Positions 1-11,447 of a stretch of 64,000 bases of DNA are shown one piece after another. Positions within the stretch are counted from its first letter, which is position 1. Every line of letters begins with the position of its first letter. This stretch comes from Mytilus galloprovincialis. Lineage: Eukaryota; Mollusca; Bivalvia; Mytilida; Mytilidae. The notes under the pieces are model-generated. The model searched no databases and was not told the origin of the DNA. It saw nothing but the letters and a program-made list of their open reading frames with translations. The stretch lies in NCBI RefSeq assembly GCF_965363235.1, contig NC_134848.1, positions 60,598,181-60,662,180 on the forward strand, given 5' to 3'. The translations under genes were made by a program, and so were the position numbers.

Positions 1-2605
1 CGAGATGTGACCTGAACGATTACGCCTGGGACACAGGGTGTCCGCATCCAACTTTACCAAAAGAAGCAAAGCCAAGATATCACGTTGGGCCTGCTGCAAT
101 ACGTATGTATATTTGCCGAGGCGCTGTCAGTTTTCTTTTAAATAATGAGTTTGGTATATGTCGCCTATCTTCTATTACATGGTTTGGTATATCTCGGTTC
201 TCATTTTGATATGCTTACTTAGACTATGTCCGTCCATAAAATAGGTTTTAATGTTTAAAAATGATGTCTTAAGCATCAGGTAATATCAATAACATTGAGA
301 GAGGAAATGGGGAATATGTCAAAGAGATCACAACCCGACCAAAGACCATACAAAATTCGAAGGCCACCAATGGGTCTTCAACGCAGTGAGAAAATCCTGT
401 ACCCGGATGTGGTCCTGAGCAGGCCCCTACACAATATATCTATTAATTTAACATCGTGGTAAGTGCGGTGGTTGACATTTACTCGTATCTTTATGCGTGC
501 AACTTAGGACAGTTGGAATTCCGATCAGCTCTGTAATAGCCGACAACCTGTATACCAGCTGCAATAGTTTGCACCTGTCCTAAGTCAGAAATCACTAGTT
601 TTTGTTTGTAGATGTGGTTCATTAGCGTTTCTTGTTTCTCGTTTTGTATATAGATTAGACCGTTGCTTTTTCCCGTTTAAATACTTTTACACATGTCATT
701 TTATGGCACTTTATAGCTTGCTTTTCGGTGTGAGCTTAGGTTACATGTTAAAGACCGCACTTTGATCTATAATGGTTTACTTTTACAAATTGTGACTTGG
801 ATGAGAGAGTTGTCTCGTTGGCAATCATACCACATCTTCTTATATCTATATTTTGATTGTTGAGAATATGTTTGTTGATAAAAATTGTTACCGAAAGACT
901 CATGTTAAAACACGTCTTCCTTGTTCTCACACAGTGACCAACATTATTTTATATTGTCCCTTAAGTAGTGAACTACCAAAGTATTATATCCGTTTTGTGC
1001 ACATGCCAATTTATTTCCAAGTAATTTGAATAGAAAGCACTTATGAGAAAAATTGTAAAATGAACTGGTAAAGAATATACATAATAACAAAAATGCAGAA
1101 TTTCATAAAAATGACCATTATTTTGAAAGTGGTTTCCAGTACAACTATGCAATATCTTATATAGAACAGTCGCGCAATGTGTAGCACCTATTCAGGACGC
1201 TATTCATTTTATTTTGTAATTAGGGAAAGTTCTGCTAGATATTAAATATCGCTATACGCTATATAAAACATTCCCTCACAAACATTTTGATCCAAAATTA
1301 ACATCAGTAGCAAGAAAAGTGCAAAAATTAAACCTGGCAACATGCTTAGTTCCTATCTATAGAAATCATGAAATAAAAACTCCGCGAAAATTAATCACAT
1401 TGCAATATAACGTCATTTAAACTATACTGGTACCTGTATTTTGCAGCTGAAGAACCACTACCACTAGGTTATAAGACAGGAAATGAACCTGCACCTAAAC
1501 CTTGTGAAGGAAAACGAACAATAGACGCGTTCAACGATAATAACCTGTATAAATCTTTAGAAAAACTTCTAGATGAGGGTAAGTACAGTTGGTTTAACAA
1601 TGTAAATGAGTAATGTTACAACCAGCAAAGAGATAACTGGACTGTCAATGTGGTCTTTACACAACAATTGTACTACTCAATGTAACAGTGAGAAAAAGAA
1701 AAGAAAAAACAACAGGAAAATTAAGAAATAAAGAAATAAAGTATTTATTTCGTCAACAATCACATTCATAAGTTTTTAAATTTACATACAGTCACTGTGT
1801 GCAAATCCTAGTTCTGACGACCTAACATAAGGTGGTTCACAAAACTACAGGAATATAACTCTCTAAAACCAGCAGAACGTTTTACAAGTTTTTATTACTT
1901 AGGAAATAGCTTCTGAACATCAAACATAGTGTTTGTCCAACTGCTATGTTTACATTGAACTGTTTCCGGTTTATTGAATTTTTCATATATTTTATAAAAA
2001 CAGTTATGAAAAATAAACAAGTAAATATGGTATTGAGATTAGTCGTTATTACTAAACTCGTCAAATAATTCGTTATACGAGTTGTAACAATGATAAAAAT
2101 ATGTTCCACAATCATGACTCATTTTATGTTAAAGGCTGATTTCCTTAAAATTGTGATAGCTATAGGGAAACATTTAAAAGTAAAACACATTTAACGATTA
2201 GTCATCCCGAAATTGGCGATTGAATTCTAATAGGAGTTATTGCCCTTAGGTGATAATAGTAATTCATGTTTAGAGTTGATTTATTCTAGACAGAATATGC
2301 ACGTGATATGGATTAAATTTATTCACAGTCTCACTGAGAGTATGAAAGATTGAAGTCGATCATTGTTGTAAATGATGTTGCGTATATAGTTATCAAAGGT
2401 ACCAGGATTATAAATTTATACGTCAGACACGCGTTACGTCTACATAAGACTCACCAGTGACGCTCGGATCAAAATAGTTGTAAAGCCAAACAAGTTCAAA
2501 ATTGATTATAATGCACATACTAGTTAGTAATTTCATCTTATTGAAGTCTTTGAGTTTCTTAACACGATATATTTTGTTTCAGATTGGTATTATAGAGGGA
2601 CATAA
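1..2605 (+). CDS. 3' exons of an unrecognised gene, copy A (partial)
   Basis: Three spliced coding segments are visible: 1-102 (5' part lies outside the window), 1,447-1,578 and 2,583-2,605, ending in TAA. Junctions are canonical: donors GTATGT at 103 and GTAAGT at 1,579; acceptors TTGCAG at 1,446 and TTTCAG at 2,582. Both introns are phase 1, so the frame stays open. The encoded end is hydrophilic, with a Pro/Gly-rich stretch, one conserved cysteine (PKPCEGKRTIDAFND), a leucine-rich segment (KSLEKLLDE) and a short final exon, DWYYRGT. Copy B at 21,695-25,648 keeps the same exons, phases and nearly the same protein, while the introns differ by many insertions. This supports real coding sequence. 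I do not recognise the family and see no catalytic motif. Since the 5' end is missing here, the intact gene may begin upstream. Confidence 0.6.
293..455 (+). repeat. Dispersed repeat, copy A only
   Basis: The stretch containing AATGGGGAATATGTCAAAG and CCACCAATGGGTCTTCAAC interrupts the alignment of the two segmental copies; copy B reads straight through near 23,515. A related shorter copy lies at about 9,440-9,545. It looks like a very common mussel dispersed repeat and was probably inserted after the duplication, or lost from copy B. Confidence 0.5.
560..860 (+). repeat. Common bivalve dispersed repeat (GTTGTCTC..GGCAATCATACCACATCTTCTT family)
   Basis: The block ends in GAGAGTTGTCTCG, a short spacer and ATCATACCACATCTTCTT. 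Further copies or pieces with this 3' end lie at about 11,930, 12,540-12,620, 19,910-19,980, 40,900-41,110, 46,180-46,630 and 47,820-47,940. Reverse-strand copies lie at about 4,340-4,440, 51,310-51,420 and 61,440-61,770. It is absent at the matching place in copy B (about 23,600-23,700). No reading frame is shared between copies. Confidence 0.6.
1825..2125. repeat. Old TTAA-type MITE relic shared by both segmental copies
   Basis: AAGGTGGTTCACAAAACTACAGG followed by ATAACTCTCTAAAACCAGC closely resembles the start of the MITE at 13,423 (AAGGTGGTACCTAACACT, ATAACTCTGTAAAGTCAGC). The matching sequence in copy B is at about 24,971-25,280, so this insertion predates the segmental duplication. The right end is decayed. 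Confidence 0.5.
2388..2495 (-). repeat. Degenerate hammerhead-type (retrozyme-like) repeat, copy A only
   Basis: Read on the minus strand it has the family outline: GAGCGTCA, CTGGTGA, GTCTTATGTAGAC, then CGTAACGCGTGTCTGACGT. The core is broken: CTGATGA has become CTGGTGA and GAAA has become GTAA. The element is missing from the matching intron of copy B (about 25,530-25,580), so it postdates the duplication or was lost there. Confidence 0.6.
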
Positions 2606-5600
2606 CAAGCCTTAGGATAGATAGTTATCACCAACTTTGCAGTAATGACTTTATTACAAAACTCATGTTACGTAGTGAGATTGCAACTGAATTGTACTTT
2701 TATTCATAATTTAAATCATCTTTTTGAAACTATACTTATGATCGTTAAATATTTACACTTGTTCGTGTTAAATAAATAAATAATAAAAACACACAAACAT
2801 ATACAGCGTATTTTCTCTATTTCGCCTTCTGACAAAGACATTAAACTGTAGTTTGTTTTTTCTGATTAGAATGAAGAAACAAAATGTTTGAAGGACTGTG
2901 TGAACTCATTACACGTAGGGCTTGCTATTCATTTAACTTCTTCCTTTATACTTTAAAGTATCTAATCCAGATTTGGTGATTATTGGTGCAGTTTTCGAGT
3001 ATGACACCACTCAAAGAGTATAAACTTAATTCCAAATTCTTTCTGGCAAATTCCATTAACATTGACAAAATCTATCGTCTGGCATTATCAACTAAAGATA
3101 CGAACGGAAGACAACTTACCTTTTACTTTGTAAAGGAAATTTACGTAGAAAATGATTGATGAAAAAGTAATAAAGCTAAACTTCCAACTTATATGACAGT
3201 TGTTAATACTTCCGTTACATTTAAAGACATGGCTTATCTTGACCACTTTTGAAAATATTCGAACTCGTTAGTCAAGATTCACATATACGTTAGTCAAGAT
3301 TCACATATACGTTAGTCAAGATTCACATATACGTTAGTCAAGATTCACATATACGTTAGTCAAGATTCACATATACTTTCTTTTCTTTTCGAGTGTTTAA
3401 TTTTTTGAACAGCGGTATACTACTGTTGCCTTTATTAATTTGCATTATCATGTCATTTTGACACTTCTATCAAAATTTTGTGTTGCTTTTAATTTAAATG
3501 TTGTAATAAGCGCTTATTCGGTTTGTAGATTCTCTGTGCAGTTAATGCGTATGCATTGTGTTAGGTTAACGACATCGTTTAGATAGGAAATACATATAAT
3601 TGCGTGAATCTAAATAAGATCGATCTTATTTGAATCGATTCTTTTTTGTGTAAACGCTTAGATTGACCGCGATCGATCTTTTTTCAGGTGCTTCGTATAT
3701 TTAGATAGGAAAATAACGATCAGAACAGTTCTTTTTATGTGGTAGTGTTCTTGTGCAATGTAAACTCGAACTGGCCTTTTTGAAGATCGATTCAAATAAA
3801 GATCGATTCAAATTTGTTGCTAGTGTAAACGGGGTCTAATTCTTATTTCATATCAACATGTGCACTTCCAAATTCATTTGAAATAACTGATTGCAAGAAT
3901 GATACACTTATTTTAAAAACAAAGAAGACATGTTTGCAATAACTCGTATATGTTATTTGCATTGAAAACACAGATGTTCTCATCTATTTCCATTTAAAAT
4001 AAACTATTGATCTGTATATATAATAAAGTGACTGATCGATCGCTGACGGTTGTCACGTTAATTGTCAAATAGAATCTGTCAGATAAGTCAAATAAGCTTT
4101 ATTTTATTAGTTACCGAGGCGATCATTCAAAAACTAGTCAAGAACTAGTCAAGAACTTGGTCAATCACCAATCAGTTAGTTTTCCGACAAAGAGTAACAC
4201 TAATCGTTGCAAGTAATGTAGCTAAACATCTGACTTGTATGACAGTTATTCATACATACGTTATACATGTTATATTGACATGAGCAAAACAAATCAGACA
4301 TAATACTAACAGGTATATGTGACAATGTGAATAATAGTTGGTATATCATCCATGAGACAACTCTCCATCCAGGTCACAATGTATAACACAGTTTACAATT
4401 ATAGGTCAAAAGTCGGTCTTCAACACGGAGTCTTGTCTTACATCTAACAAATACAACCACTGAGCAACAGGTTCCTGAGGTAGAGCAGGAGCAGAAAAAT
4501 ACAGCGGGTTTGAACGTTTCTACAGGCGCCATTCTTCAGCCTTACCTGAGACAGAAATGTAACATTACAACATATTTTTTTGGAATTTTCCTTCCATTAT
4601 TTTTCAAATAATTAAGAAAACAAGGAAGTATCAAAGATTTGTCACGAGCATCAAGTTTTTTAAAATCAAGGCCATAAAAAATAACTAATACTTATCAACA
4701 AATTGAATATCCGGTGATGAAATATAAATATGTGACAATGTGTAATACAAAATAAAAAACCCAATACCACGCACTTTTTAATTTAGTGTAATTTTTATTA
4801 TTACGATGTTTTAAAGAGTATAACTGAATTGTTTCCTTTTTGAAAGTATTTATAATGAGGAAATTGTAGTATTATGGTATTACAAATCTACATATTGTTG
4901 CCAATACCTTTAAACTCGACAAGGAAGATTTAGATTTAAACTACAATAGCAGTAAAAAGATCGAAAAGATTCAACCGCAATTATTTATAAGGTTAATTTG
5001 TCGTATCTTTACACATGTTACACTAGGCAATTCACTAAGTATGCAATAAATTGACCCATTTAAATTGAGTTTTCCGACCAGTTTGGAACCATATATTGAA
5101 CAAGGTATGTACTCTTTAAATTTATTATTGGTTCTGCGTACGTGATTTCTCACAAAGTTTCAAATATATGTAATAGTTTCAAATCTTAATTACTACAGTG
5201 TAAGTCGACCAACAGATTATTATTTAGAGTCTAATTTTTTGAAGGCATTAGTATGAGAAATAAAATTCAAGAAGTCATAACAGGGATCGGAAAAAAATAA
5301 ACTGTGACTGATTTCTTCTTAACAATACAAAAAAAGAGTTTTATCATTATTGGAAACATACAATTGATACCATTCAGCCAAATACGTTCAGTTAAAAGGT
5401 ACAACTAAAATACCATACTTCACAAAGTAAAATTAAAAAGATGTCAATGGACACTACAAAAAAATCAAACTTCATATATAACGGAATACGTTCAAAATAA
5501 TATTCCTAACTCGGCACAGAGCAACACAAACAGATATGATAGCCTATTATGACAACAATTCAGGCCCAGAAACCAAAACTGTGTCAACGTGTAACACAAA

Positions 5601-6437
5601 CATGCAATACAAACAACTTAAACATTAAAAAATTATTCAAAGAAATCCAACAACGACGCCAACAAAAAAGATTGTCTAGTTTATGGAGAAAGACGCTGAA
5701 TTATATGTTTTTGAAGTAGATAGAACAAAGTATATATGATGTAAACTTTCTCGATGAAGTAAGTGTTTAGTCAATATAAAAATAAGGGCCCATAGAATGA
5801 AAACAACACTATAAAGGCTTTCGTCAGCACCTCACCGCAGTGTCCAAAATATATAATAGCACGACGACAAATTAAGGGAACACTGTTAAGAAAACTAAAA
5901 GACACACAACTTTAGAACTTAGAATCTATAACTTAAGACCATATAAACGCAGTAGATTTTTTATTCAGCATTATCAAAGTACTGTCTGGTTATATTATGT
6001 ATTTGATATATTTTGATAATAATGCTATGTTATCTATTATCACAGTATTTAGTTTTGTACAATGATTCCATAACAAAATATCTTGGGAAGTGTTGTGTAT
6101 TGTATTATATATTGTTATTTCTTGTTATAGTCTAAATTGCTATTAAAAGCAAAGTTGCCCTTTTTTATTTTATCTTTTAGCTAATGTCTGCCTAATTTGC
6201 AATTGGTAAGCTATTGTTTGTTTTCACTTATCAAATTTCCCATTTTGCGATGAAATATCTTTTTTTTATTTAACACTCTTCTAAGTTTCCATTTGTTATT
6301 ATGAAGTCTGGTTTTGTGATATTGTGCTCTGATGCGCGTTTCATTTATGTTTACCAGATGTTATATTTTTTCATATATAAGCGGCTAAATCTTCTAATCT
6401 TGTGAAATGACATTTATCATTGGTCCTCTTTATTATA
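2606..6437. other. Intergenic region upstream of receptor copy A
   Basis: No coding sequence is seen. Contents: a 22-bp tandem repeat (3,267-3,376); a short insert at about 3,395-3,440 resembling the Penelope-like 3' tail (CAGCGGTATACTACTGTTGCC); a segment at about 3,612-4,480 absent from copy B, with repeated GATCGATTCAAAT and GTGTAAACG motifs; and a reverse copy of the common dispersed repeat (4,340-4,440). From about 4,490 the sequence again aligns with copy B (about 26,850 onward). A likely 3' splice site, TTATTATAG, ends at 6,438 just upstream of the receptor ATG, suggesting a 5' UTR intron. Confidence 0.5.
3267..3376 (+). repeat. 22-bp minisatellite, five exact units
   Basis: The unit GTTAGTCAAGATTCACATATAC occurs five times head to tail with no visible change (110 bp). 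Copy B has one unit, near 26,309. The identity of the units implies a recent expansion in copy A. Confidence 0.9.
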
Positions 6438-6450
6438 GGTTATTTTTAAA

Positions 6451-8595
6451 ATGAGAACATACATCATATTTGTGCTGACGTTTGGTTTCCTATATATGAT
6501 CAAAAGTCATGTAGCGCAGAAGGAATGCCATAAAAATTGTAAATGCACAATTATGCCTGCAAAGAAACGCCAAGCTATCTGCACTGGACGAGATTTACAT
6601 TATATTCCACAATTTCCAGACGCTATAATTTCTGTAATAATGAGCGGAACAAATTTGACTCATATCGGTGAAAATGGATTCCAGAATTTGACTGGCATTA
6701 AATTGAAAGATTTAAAATTAAATAACAATCTAATTTCATTCATTCATGAATATGCGTTTGTTAATTTGAAATTTCTGGACAGTTTGCGTATTTTTCAAGA
6801 AACACATTTAGATGTTGATGTAATAAAGGTGTCCGTTGGGAAAATGAAAACAACAAATCTCCGATCTTTGTATTTTCAACATAATAACTGGCTTGTTCTT
6901 CCAATCGACATGTTTTCTAGTTTTTCATACAGTCAAATACGAAATGTTCAAATTGGAGGTAACAGTTTTTCCAAACTAAATTTTACGACATTTTCACCAT
7001 TAAAAAAATTGGGAAAACTGTTTTTGAGTAAAAATGAAATTGAACAAATTGATTTAAAAGGCATTCCAAAGGATCTAATAGACTTTCGTTTGAATGAAAA
7101 TCTTCTCCCAAAGGTTCCGGAATGGTGTAGGAAGGATAACCGTGATGTCAGTTTAGTACGAAAATTGGAAGTTTTAGATTTAAGCGATAATAATATTGGA
7201 GATATAAGAATAAAAGCTTTTCAATGTTTGCCAAATTTGAAAAAGCTTATACTCAATAGAATACCAATGAAGAGAATTCGGTCAAATATATTCGCATCCC
7301 TTCCAGTTTTGTATTCTTTACAAATCTCGAAAATAGGGTTCCCTTTGCAAAAGATCGACGATTATGCGTTCAATAGTTCATCTCTTTCACATCTGTATAT
7401 GGACGTTGCAAATTTCCATTTTGATCGAGAGGAACTTAATCCAAAGACTATTTTTTCCTTGTCACCAAATCTAAGTTTCCTAAACTTAGACCATAATTTT
7501 TTGCCTAAAAACGAAACAAAGATGCAACAAATATTTTCACCTTTGGTAAGGCTGAAAAATTTAATAATATCCTCCACAAGTCTTTTTATTCTTCCAAAAA
7601 ATGTCTTCCCGTACTTAAAATCACTCGAGACATTGACCCTAAGTTCAAACAGGTTGTCAGATTGGAATGACGGTAGTGACATATTTCGGAATATGACGTC
7701 TCTTAGAAATCTCAATCTGAAAGATAATTTCATCAAAATTATAAACAAAAAAACTTTCCCTGCAGACGTACTCAAATCACTAAAAGTTCTGGATTTGAGC
7801 TATAATTCTGTTGTATGCACGTGTGATCAACTATGGTTTACAGAATGGATTAAATCAACTAAAGTGAAGCTTCTCAGTTATCCAACGCTATATAAATGTA
7901 GGGCACCACCCGCGCTTGATGGAACCTTATTTCAAAAGTATGTTAACTCTTCTAAGGATTGTCCTCCATGGAATCCTATTTATACCACGGTGATTATCTT
8001 GTTATTGTCAGCAACGGTATTAGCTGTCATATTTGCGATAATAATAAAATGTCAAACAAACATTAAAAACTATTTATACCTATGGAGAATCAATTACAAC
8101 AGAAGAAAAGGTTATCTCCCCTTGCAGGATGCAGATAATTTCGAATATCATGCATTTGTTGTGTATTGTGATGCTGATCGCCAATGGGTTCACCAAAAAT
8201 TTCTAAAGAAACTAGAACAAGATGAAGGAATGAAACTTTGCATTCATCATAGAGATTTTGAAATCGGGGAATCAATTACTGCAAATATCAATAACTATCT
8301 AGAGAAATCATGGAAAGTGGTTGTTATTTTATCAAATGATTTTGCAAAAAGTGAATGGTGTCAATGGGAGGTTGATGTCGTTCAAGAGCGGAGGCGCAGA
8401 CAGGGAAGGGATGTATTTTTATTGATTATGCTTAAAGATATTGACTCTAAACATATGACCAATCAACTCAGAGCACTTCTAGACAGTGCATCAAGTCTGA
8501 AATATCCTGTTGGTGTTGGCGAAGAACTGTTCTGGACGGCAGCAGTGGAGACCCTGAGAAAGCCATTTGGGCATCCACCGACAGCACTGTTATGA
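6451..8595 (+). CDS. Toll-like receptor, LRR-TIR, intact copy A
   Basis: A 714-residue type I membrane receptor in one coding exon. Residues 1-22 form a signal peptide (MRTYIIFVLTFGFLYMIKSH). A cysteine N-cap follows (C26, C30, C32, C44), then leucine-rich repeats to about 450 (motifs such as LEVLDLSDNNIG and LRNLNLKDNFI). A single C-terminal cysteine cap starts at C456 and C458. The transmembrane helix spans about 510-534. The TIR domain spans about 564-705: box 1 YHAFVVYCDAD, box 2 LCIHHRDFEIG, and an FW pair at 694-695 (ELFWTAAVE). A single C-cap cysteine cluster is typical of vertebrate-like TLRs. TIR domains signal in the cytosol through adaptors such as MyD88; the ligand cannot be told. 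The box 2 BB-loop position usually held by proline is isoleucine (I605). The start codon gives the signal peptide and lies 13 bp after a plausible splice acceptor. Confidence 0.93.
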   Translation: MRTYIIFVLTFGFLYMIKSHVAQKECHKNCKCTIMPAKKRQAICTGRDLHYIPQFPDAIISVIMSGTNLTHIGENGFQNLTGIKLKDLKLNNNLISFIHEYAFVNLKFLDSLRIFQETHLDVDVIKVSVGKMKTTNLRSLYFQHNNWLVLPIDMFSSFSYSQIRNVQIGGNSFSKLNFTTFSPLKKLGKLFLSKNEIEQIDLKGIPKDLIDFRLNENLLPKVPEWCRKDNRDVSLVRKLEVLDLSDNNIGDIRIKAFQCLPNLKKLILNRIPMKRIRSNIFASLPVLYSLQISKIGFPLQKIDDYAFNSSSLSHLYMDVANFHFDREELNPKTIFSLSPNLSFLNLDHNFLPKNETKMQQIFSPLVRLKNLIISSTSLFILPKNVFPYLKSLETLTLSSNRLSDWNDGSDIFRNMTSLRNLNLKDNFIKIINKKTFPADVLKSLKVLDLSYNSVVCTCDQLWFTEWIKSTKVKLLSYPTLYKCRAPPALDGTLFQKYVNSSKDCPPWNPIYTTVIILLLSATVLAVIFAIIIKCQTNIKNYLYLWRINYNRRKGYLPLQDADNFEYHAFVVYCDADRQWVHQKFLKKLEQDEGMKLCIHHRDFEIGESITANINNYLEKSWKVVVILSNDFAKSEWCQWEVDVVQERRRRQGRDVFLLIMLKDIDSKHMTNQLRALLDSASSLKYPVGVGEELFWTAAVETLRKPFGHPPTALL

Positions 8596-8939
8596 TAACA
8601 CTTCTTAATGTGAGAATTTACGAAGTATTAACTATGATGGTTATTTGATTAACGATTAAATTCAAATGCATTATGCATTTGTGTTTCTAGTAATGCATAT
8701 TTCTACACGAAATCATATCCATGGAATTGTTAGATAAAAACATGTATAATTAAAAATATATCTGGTTTGAAACCATGTATCTTGAAAAAAAGCTTTTAAA
8801 CGTTTAGTACTGTTTTCCCTACGGTGTCCTATTGTTGCTTCTATGTCAATTTCTCTTTGGTGGAGCGTTGTATTTAAAATATCCTACAATATACTCTGGT
8901 TTAAATATTTATTAAAGCAGTCAAAGATTATTTTAGTTC

Positions 8940-9055
8940 GTTCTTTATTTGGTCTTAACTTTTTTGGATATGAGCGTCACTGGTGAGTTTTTTGTATTTA
9001 GACGAAACGCGCGTCTTGCGTACTAAATTTAGTCCTGGTATCTATGATGAGTTTA
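8940..9055 (+). repeat. Degenerate hammerhead-type repeat
   Basis: ATGAGCGTCAC, TGGTGAG, a lengthened stem II (GTTTTTTGTATTTAGAC), GAAA, then CGCGCGTCTTGCGTACT. GAAA and the GTC cleavage triplet remain, but CTGATGA is CTGGTGA, so cleavage activity is not expected. Confidence 0.6.
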
Positions 9056-9720
9056 TTTATTGCTTGCTTGTTTCAAGTCACGATGATATACACATTCAAG
9101 CTACAAAATGCAAAGTTGATCGTTGATGATTCTTCTGACAGTTGATAATTTGTTTTATCTATTTGATGATTTCTGTTTTCCTATTGCAGCTATCTTCCAG
9201 TCCTCGCAGCACAGTTTATCTAATTTTATTTTTTCTAAACCATTTCGATCCTTTTATCCCCGTCGTTATCACTTACACAACTTTCACAACATACACAACT
9301 TACACATTAATTATTCATTTGTTTTCTTATTTCGTCTTTAATATGCATTTAAGATTTATCTTTAAACGTTAGGCATGCCAAAACCAATCAAATCATGTAT
9401 TTAATAAAGTGTCCTGTCAGTATAGCAATACATAAAAAATAAAATTGAGAATAGAAATAGTGAATGTGTCAAAGAGACAGCAATCCGACCAAAGAGTGGA
9501 AAACAGTACCAGGCCATAAATGGATTTATAATACAGCGAGACAATCAATGATCAATCTAAATGCATACAGTAAACCATATGTATCTCGGGATACATAAGA
9601 TAGTTAGTTTTTATAATGTCATGAGATTGCTGTCTCATATAGCTGACAAAAGTCTGACCATGAAAAAAGGTGGAAGATACAAAAGTAAAATTTAAGACTC
9701 CAACCGGAGGTAAACCGAAC

Positions 9721-10099
9721 GTATACCCACAATGCAATAGTTCCCCCCCTCCACAATAAAAACAAGTGAAACTGCGAGCTTCTGCTCACTGATGATACCC
9801 CCGCCGCAAGTGGATAATATTAATAGTGTAAAAATATGCAAGTGTTCGGTAAACAGGAAGTTGTCGAGTGATGAATCTGAAAACGCATCACACGGTATAG
9901 CTGACTTATATAAATCCTGAAACCAAATTTCAGAAATCCTTGTATTGTAGTTCCTGAGAAAAATGCGACGAAAAATATTCATGGGACGGCGCGACTGACT
10001 GACGGACTGACGGACTGACGGAAGGACGGACTGACGGACTAACGGAAGGACAGACAGAGGTAAAACAGTATACCCCCCTTTTTTTAAAGCGGGGGTATA
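9721..10099. repeat. Probable inserted element with TATACCC / GGGGGTATA ends and GGACTGAC repeats
   Basis: Compared with the related repeat at 13,690-13,760, this copy has about 380 extra bases between AAACCGAAC and the ACAGAC/AAAAAA stretch. The insert begins GTATACCC and ends GCGGGGGTATA. Near its right end is a run of short GGACTGACG-like repeats (9,985-10,055). Boundaries are approximate and no target duplication was resolved. Confidence 0.4.
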
Positions 10100-11447
10100 A
10101 AAACAGACCAAAAAAACCCGACGAAAAGAAGAAAAAAGTCAACAATACACTACAAAAAAACTACAGATTGGCAAACATGAAATATACCAAAAACAGTGTC
10201 GAACTCATGAGCTCGGGAAGGTAAGATGTTTCTGATTAACAAGTGGTACAAGTCGTGTTGATAGTGTTAGTACAACACGTGATTCGTCCTTAAGTTGTAA
10301 GTTGTACACATGAATATTCAACAGAAACGGATTTGTCGTATAAGGGAATTACATGCAAAAAAAGTATATGAAATTTTAATTTCTCGACCGACATAATTCA
10401 CATAAATATATAGTGTTGAAAGTTTCTGAACATTCCTACATTCATAACCTTAAAGTTTTGCCAACGAGATAAGTATGTACTAACTAAACATCTCACTTAC
10501 ATGTTTATGAAAGTCATATAAGACTCATCTTTGAGCAAAATAAACAGTCATTATGGGTAAAAATATCAACTTTTAGAATCTTCTTGTTGAAAACTGTTGT
10601 GATTTATTATAAATGACATGTCGTGTTCAATACCAAAGTCAAAAGCTATTTTTCACATTGATGCATGGGATTTCTTTAAAATAATTACACGAACATACAC
10701 GAAGTTGATGAACGATTTGTGTTAATGTATTTTTCACATTTGTTCAAATTGATTCATTGACAATCTACAATTATTACAAAAAAACCGAAAGTAAAATACC
10801 CACCATATATCAACATGAACAGCACAAAAATATTACTATCTTATTGGTACATACCAAGTGCAAAGTGACGTACACAGATTCGAAAATTTTTCATGAATAA
10901 AAGAGGTTATTCAATATAGAAAAAATTGACAGAAAACTAAAAGCACAACCACGACATTATAACAACAATAGTAAAGCGTAGTAACCTCATTTGAAGTTAA
11001 CGCTACATCAAGTAAAGTCCACCTTCAGCGGAAAGAAGAAATGTTACAAAAACAGCAACTAATAACAAGTTTCCCAAGCTACGAATGTTTCTCAGTTATT
11101 CGAATCAGAAGATCATAAAAATATTAATGAAAAGATATGTGAAAACTCTCCATCATATTCCAAATGTACAAAAAGTAATAATTGTAGGTCAGAGATGAAT
11201 CAGTTATGAATCTCGTCTCGTACCAATAAGCTATTTAGGGCCCTTAAATGACCAGTGTAAAACAATTCAAACAGAATATAGTTTGTAAATACACTCATCA
11301 TATATACCGTGATTAAAATTTGATATATTCGCACAGACGCTTGTTTCATCTACAAAAGACTCATCAGTGACGCACGCATCTAAACATGTAAAAGGCCAAA
11401 ATAGTACGAAGTATTTTTTTCATTTAATATATGCATTTCACTGACAG

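Larger units (their letters stand above)
8596..11447. other. Repeat-filled region between receptor A and VMO-I exons
   Basis: No gene is seen. Similarity to copy B ends at about 8,855 (31,100 in B). A degenerate hammerhead repeat follows at about 8,940-9,055. At 9,100-9,372 is a block also present at 33,040-33,380 and, inverted, at 60,050-60,420. At 9,550-10,450 is a repeat also present at 13,320-14,110 and 33,580-34,130. From about 10,480 to 11,447 the sequence resembles the intron upstream of exon 3 in the second VMO-I gene (about 41,110-41,640), so it is probably an old VMO-I intron. No counterpart of VMO-I exons 1 or 2 was found here. Confidence 0.55.

Noticed and set aside
3267..3376. 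CRISPR-like array
   Set aside because: Units are directly adjacent without spacers, and the genome is eukaryotic.
7362..7775. Minus-strand frame within the receptor gene, also at 29,555-29,947
   Set aside because: It is antisense to well-conserved LRR coding sequence and has no features of its own.
9692..10145. Minus-strand frames rich in PSVRQSV repeats
   Set aside because: Products of the GGACTGAC short tandem repeat.
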